A stretch of DNA of 10,523 bases. It comes from an uncultured Clostridia bacterium (GTDB taxonomy: Bacteria > Bacillota > Clostridia > TANB77 > CAG-508). The stretch is from NCBI GenBank assembly GCA_944389715.1, contig CALXNI010000079.1, forward strand, positions 1-10,523, given 5' to 3'. Position 1 is the stretch's first letter, and each line of letters opens with the position of its first letter. The notes below the pieces were generated by a model. That model searched no databases. It worked only from the letters and a program-made list of their open reading frames with translations, and had not been told where the DNA came from. Made by a program: the position numbers and the translations under genes. Shown in pieces: positions 7,982 through 10,523 of the stretch.

Positions 7982-8212
7982 TTAATCAATAAATTCTACA
8001 GAAACTTTCTTTCCTTCTTTGGCAGCTAATGCCTTCATTATTGTTCTAATAGCTTTTGCTATTCTTCCTTCTTTACCAATTACCTTTCCCATGTCGCTAT
8101 CTGCAACTTTAACTTCAAAGATAACCTGCTTTTCTCCATCTAATTCATTTATAGAAACTTGTGATGGATCGTTTACCAAGCTAGTAATTATTGCTTCTAA
8201 TGAGTCTTTCAT
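7982..8212 (-). CDS. khpA: KH-domain RNA-binding protein KhpA (YlqC family)
   Basis: 76 residues forming a single KH domain with the nucleic-acid-binding GKEG loop (residues 46-49) in MGKVIGKEGRIAKAIRT. In Firmicutes KhpA pairs with KhpB/Jag and binds many RNAs, affecting cell division and envelope growth. The ATG at 8212 is chosen because the protein then starts MKDSLEAII as in the family, and GGAGG (8223-8227) lies ten bases upstream inside the end of rpsP. A longer reading from 8281 adds a Lys/Arg/Ser-rich stretch that is the rpsP coding sequence in another frame. It lies between rpsP and rimM, its conserved place. Confidence 0.95.
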   Translation of the reverse strand: MKDSLEAIITSLVNDPSQVSINELDGEKQVIFEVKVADSDMGKVIGKEGRIAKAIRTIMKALAAKEGKKVSVEFID

Positions 8213-8217
8213 TAATC

Positions 8218-8451
8218 CTAAGCCTCCTTTTCGATTAGACGTTTTACTGTATCTGTTGGTTTTGCTCCGTTTTTTATCCATTCTGCTACTTTTTCTCTAT
8301 CTACTTTTAATTCAGATGGCTCTACCATAGGGTTATATGTTCCTATTTGTTCGATTATTTTTCCATCTCTTGGTGATCTAGAATCAGCAACAACTATGTG
8401 ATAGAATGGTGCTTTCTTTTTACCTGCTCTTTGTAGTCTTATTTTTACCAT
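8218..8451 (-). CDS. rpsP: 30S ribosomal protein S16
   Basis: 77 residues, slightly short but normal for S16. It starts MVKIRLQRAGKKKAPFYHIVVADSRSPRDG and keeps IEQIGTYNP (33-41) and WIKNGAKPTDTV (57-68), the family signatures. S16 binds the 5' domain of 16S rRNA and is needed for 30S assembly. A G-rich ribosome binding site (GGGGG preceded by AAA) lies upstream of the ATG at 8451. The stop at 8218-8220 is five bases from the khpA start, so the two are probably coupled. A degenerate palindromic repeat separates it from ffh. Confidence 0.97.
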   Translation of the reverse strand: MVKIRLQRAGKKKAPFYHIVVADSRSPRDGKIIEQIGTYNPMVEPSELKVDREKVAEWIKNGAKPTDTVKRLIEKEA

Positions 8452-8470
8452 GATATTTTCCCCCTTTCGA

Positions 8471-8514
8471 AATGCGACGTTTGTTAGTCGCTTAAGGCTC
8501 CTAAGGCCCCTACA
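8471..8514. repeat. Degenerate palindromic repeat, copy D
   Basis: GCGAC (8474-8478) and GTCGC (8487-8491) form a short stem. A second imperfect palindrome (CTTAAGG, CTC, CTAAGG) ends in GGCCCCTACA, which matches the right end of the repeat family. It is a decayed member lying in the ffh-rpsP spacer. Confidence 0.45.
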
Positions 8515-8545
8515 TTTATTTATAAATTTTAAAAATTAATATCGG

Positions 8546-9901
8546 TTAAAACTTCATACCTTTTAGCGAATTCATATCTAAATTCTTCATCATGTTTTTC
8601 ATTCCGCCTTTATTATTTTGCATTTTTTTCATTAATTTTCTTGTCATTTCGTATGAATTTATAAATTTATTTATATCTTGCACTTTAGTTCCACTACCGT
8701 TTTGCAATTCTTTGTCTTCTACTTGCATTTAATAACTTAGTATTTTGTTTTTCTTTTTTTGTCATTGAACATATTATTGCTTCTATTTTTACAAATTCTT
8801 TATCATCAACTTTAATATCTCCAAATTTATTCATTCCAGGAATCATTTTCATAAGTGAAGAAAATGAACCCATTTTTTTCATTTGCCTTAGTTGTGTTAA
8901 ATAATCATCTAAATCAAATTCTTGTTTTTTTAATTTTTTTTCTAATTTTTCTGCTTCCTCTAAATCAAATGCTTCTTCTGCTTTTTCTATCACTGAAAGC
9001 ATATCACCCATTCCAAGTATTCTAGATGTCATTCTATCTGGATGGAATTCTTCTATGTCACTAAGTTTTTCACCTGTTGCAGCAAATTTTATTGGTCTTC
9101 CTGTAACTTTTTTTACAGAAAGAGCTGCACCTCCGGCGAGTGTCTCCATCTAATTTTGTAAGTATAATTCCATCAATTCCGAGGTTTTCATTAAAACTTT
9201 GTGCAACATTTACTGCATCTTGACCTGTCATAGAATCTACAACTAATAGTATTTCATGTGGTTTTACATTTGATTTAATATTTTTTAATTCTTGCATTAG
9301 TTCTTCATCAATATGAAGTCTTCCTGCTGTATCAAGTATTACTACATCATTTAATTTTGATATTGCTTGTGACATTGCTTGTTTTGCAATTAAAACTACA
9401 TCTTTTGTATTTTCATTTGCAAAAACTGGTATATTTAAACTACCTCCAACTACTTGTAATTGTTTAATAGCTGCTGGTATATATACATCACATGCAACAA
9501 GTAATGGCTTTTTACCTTGTTTTCTTAATAGGTTTGCAAGCTTTCCAGCCGTAGTTGTTTTTCCGAGAACCTTGAAGTCCTACTAGCATTATTACTGTTG
9601 GAGGATTTGGTGTAAAATTAATTTTACTTAAAGTTCCACCTAAAAGCTCAGTCATTTCATCTCTTACTATTTTTATAACTTGTTGTCCAGGAGTAAGCGA
9701 TTTTAGAACATCTTGGCCCAAAGCTTTTTCTTGAACTATATTTACAAATTCTTTTACTATTTTATAGTTAACATCCGCTTCTAAAAGAGCTAGCTTTACT
9801 TCACGCATAACTTCTTTTAAATCAGATTCTGTTATTCTTGCTTTTCCACCAAGCTTTCTTGTAATTGCCTGTAGTCTTGAAGATAGTCCTTCAAATGCCA
9901 T
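8546..9901 (-). CDS. ffh: Signal recognition particle GTPase Ffh, interrupted by three +1 shifts at CGG
   Basis: Ffh binds 4.5S/6S RNA and signal sequences and delivers ribosomes to FtsY. Four frame segments join into a 450-residue protein, the normal length: 9901-9566 (112 residues), 9564-9136 (143), 9134-8700 (145) and 8698-8546 (50 plus stop). Motifs: N domain 1-95, P-loop GLQGSGKTTT (108-117), DTAGRLH (190-196), TKLDGDTRGG (248-257), and a Met-rich M domain from about 300 with RRQRIAKGSG (394-403) and GGMKNMMKNLD near the end. Each break is an extra C before a conserved Gly codon, so the zero frame reads CGG. Without shifting, only a 129-residue N-terminal fragment is made. The start at 9901 has GGAGGG six bases upstream. 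Oddity: the motif usually read DVYRPAA is DVYIPAA (138-144). No other part looks decayed, so I annotate it as a gene rather than a pseudogene. Confidence 0.88.
8696..8702 (-). other. +1 shift site 3 in ffh (AAA CGG T)
   Basis: Zero frame reads GCA AAA CGG TAG, so a stop directly follows CGG. Skipping the C (base 8699) gives AAA GGT AGT GGA, the K-G-S-G expected in the signal-sequence-binding M domain. The unshifted product lacks the last 50 residues. Confidence 0.8.
9132..9138 (-). other. +1 shift site 2 in ffh (CGC CGG A)
   Basis: Zero frame reads GAC ACT CGC CGG AGG TGC. Skipping one C gives ACT CGC GGA GGT GCA, the T-R-G-G-A of the conserved GTPase motif DGDTRGGAA. With adjacent C residues, the exact skipped base (9135 or 9134) cannot be fixed. 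Confidence 0.8.
9562..9568 (-). other. +1 shift site 1 in ffh (TCT CGG A)
   Basis: Zero frame reads GGT TCT CGG AAA AAC AAC. Skipping the C (base 9565) restores GGT TCT GGA AAA ACA ACT, the P-loop G-S-G-K-T-T. The TCTCGGAAA context is identical to the trmD site. Confidence 0.82.
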
Positions 9902-9907
9902 ATGTTA

Positions 9908-9913
9908 CCCTCC
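9908..9913 (-). promoter_or_regulatory. Ribosome binding site of ffh
   Basis: GGAGGG on the minus strand lies six bases before the ATG at 9901, within a G-rich run, fixing the ffh start. Confidence 0.75.
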
Positions 9914-9957
9914 CCCCATGCGTTTATTGTTAATGATTTTTCTAAATTATTTTTTAT

Positions 9958-10023
9958 TTGTAGGGGTCGCTGCCCACAGCGACCCGTTGTTTTGCGGGAC
10001 GCCCAGGAGTGCGTCCCCTACAA
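9958..10023. repeat. Dispersed palindromic repeat, copy E (double hairpin)
   Basis: The 29-base left arm (9958-9986) is identical to the left arm of copy A. The right arm (9995-10023) is the copy C type but with GGGACGC/GCGTCCC in place of GGGTCGC/GCGACCC, a compensated change. The outer ends are TTGTAGGGG and CCCCTACAA. It lies in the ylxM-ffh spacer and will be transcribed in the operon. Nothing else is recognisable in the spacer except the ffh ribosome binding site. Confidence 0.85.
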
Positions 10024-10045
10024 CATTTGCAATAAATTTCAAATT

Positions 10046-10393
10046 TTAAACTAGACAATTTAATTCTTTTTTTACATGTGTTAGAATTTGTGCTATTTGT
10101 TTATCTGTAGATTTTTCTTGAATTTTTGTAAGTTCTGATAATATAATTGCTATTTTTTCCTCTTGTTTAAACATCCTTTTCATAATTTCAAGCTTTTCTT
10201 CTAATTCGAAAAGTTTATTCTCTCCTTTCTTTATTATATCTCTAACTGCTTGCCTTGTTATTCCTTGATTTTCTGCTATCTCAGATAGAGATAAATCTTT
10301 GTCATAGTAATCTTCTAAGATTGCTAATTGTTTTTTAGTTAATAGTTTTCCATAAACTTCGCAAAGCATACTTATCTTAACATTCTTTTCCAT
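10046..10393 (-). CDS. ylxM: SRP-associated HTH protein YlxM (UPF0122)
   Basis: 115 residues, all helical. A sigma-70 region 4-like helix-turn-helix covers about residues 18-60 (LTKKQLAILEDYY, LSLSEIAENQGITRQAVRDIIKKGE), followed by a coiled-coil-like segment (60-80) and a variable tail. YlxM proteins are regularly encoded just upstream of ffh in Firmicutes and have been linked to SRP function; the exact role is not certain. The start at 10393 has AGGA nine bases upstream. It is the first gene of the operon. Confidence 0.93.
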   Translation of the reverse strand: MEKNVKISMLCEVYGKLLTKKQLAILEDYYDKDLSLSEIAENQGITRQAVRDIIKKGENKLFELEEKLEIMKRMFKQEEKIAIILSELTKIQEKSTDKQIAQILTHVKKELNCLV

Positions 10394-10487
10394 ATTACCA
10401 TTTCCTTTATATTATTAGGGATGCTTATAATTCCCGGTTATCATTGGTGTTTTTTATTTTATTTGTTCAAAAACGTAATGCTATATT

Positions 10488-10516
10488 ACTTTACACTATT
10501 TTTTGCCTTTTGTCAA
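10488..10516 (-). promoter_or_regulatory. Promoter of the ylxM-ffh-rpsP-khpA-rimM-trmD-rplS operon
   Basis: On the minus strand TTGACA (10511-10516), a perfect -35 box, is 17 bases from TAAAGT (10488-10493), a four-of-six -10 box. The untranslated leader is about 90 bases. I see no riboswitch or strong hairpin in it. Confidence 0.7.
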
Positions 10517-10523
10517 GTATTTA

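Noticed and set aside
7972..7989. TTG start for rimM at 7989
   Set aside because: Overlaps the khpA stop, lacks a ribosome binding site and adds residues not seen in the family.
7982..8281. Longer khpA start at 8281
   Set aside because: The extra residues are rpsP coding sequence in another frame; the ATG at 8212 has the GGAGG and matches the family start.
9175..9195. A fifth shift at the CTCGGA in ffh
   Set aside because: Here the frame is CTC GGA (Leu-Gly) and the protein continues without a break. It is a useful control showing that the hexamer alone does not mark an error.
6884..9565. CGG reassigned to another amino acid as a full explanation
   Set aside because: Reading CGG as any single residue leaves the downstream sequence in the wrong frame, with early stops and no homology.
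8546..9901. ffh as a true pseudogene
   Set aside because: Three breaks would suggest decay, but all have the same form, the joined protein is full length and well conserved, and the gene sits in its native operon position.
50..10023. CRISPR array
   Set aside because: Palindromic repeats are scattered singly kilobases apart, with no regular spacers and no cas genes.
9902..10045. SRP RNA (4.5S/6S) gene next to ffh
   Set aside because: The spacer holds the palindromic repeat; I do not see the GGAA-tetraloop hairpin region typical of SRP RNA.

Overview
The window is AT-rich, with A/U-ending codons, purine-rich Shine-Dalgarno sites and TTGACA/TATAAT-type promoters. The minus strand carries the order ylxM-ffh-rpsP-khpA-rimM-trmD-rplS, the SRP/ribosome-maturation operon typical of Firmicutes. 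With a surface papain-like protease carrying Big_2 repeats and a LonB/YcbZ-type Lon-like protease, this points to an anaerobic low-GC Clostridia-like or related, probably uncultured, Firmicute. That assignment is inference.

Layout. 50-128 is a palindromic repeat. 158-2557 (+) is a Lon-like AAA+ protease with an intact Ser/Lys dyad, followed by and nearly overlapping a small two-helix membrane protein (2560-3258, +). Convergent to these is a large secreted, membrane- or wall-anchored C1 cysteine protease (3332-5965, -). It has its own strong promoter (5986-6014) and three or four 11-bp-phased TTACA-type repeats upstream. 6130-6161 is the intrinsic terminator of the minus-strand operon that fills 6192-10393. 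That operon is read from a promoter at 10488-10516: ylxM, ffh, rpsP, khpA, rimM, trmD, rplS.

The most striking observation is that two essential genes of this operon, ffh (three places) and trmD (one place), are interrupted by single-base shifts of identical form. At every site the zero frame meets a CGG codon, and the conserved protein resumes if the C is skipped and GGN is read as glycine. Reading across the sites rebuilds a complete 450-residue Ffh and a 220-residue TrmD. By eye, CGG occurs in frame nowhere else in about 3,200 codons here. Either CGG is an unassigned or 'hungry' codon that causes +1 frameshifting (or a CGGN quadruplet is read as Gly), or there is a systematic sequence error. 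The sequence alone cannot decide, but the consistency deserves checking.

Other notable points are a family of double-hairpin palindromic repeats that sits at several gene junctions, an acidic 50-residue tail on ribosomal protein L19, and an unusual Arg-to-Ile change in a conserved Ffh motif.
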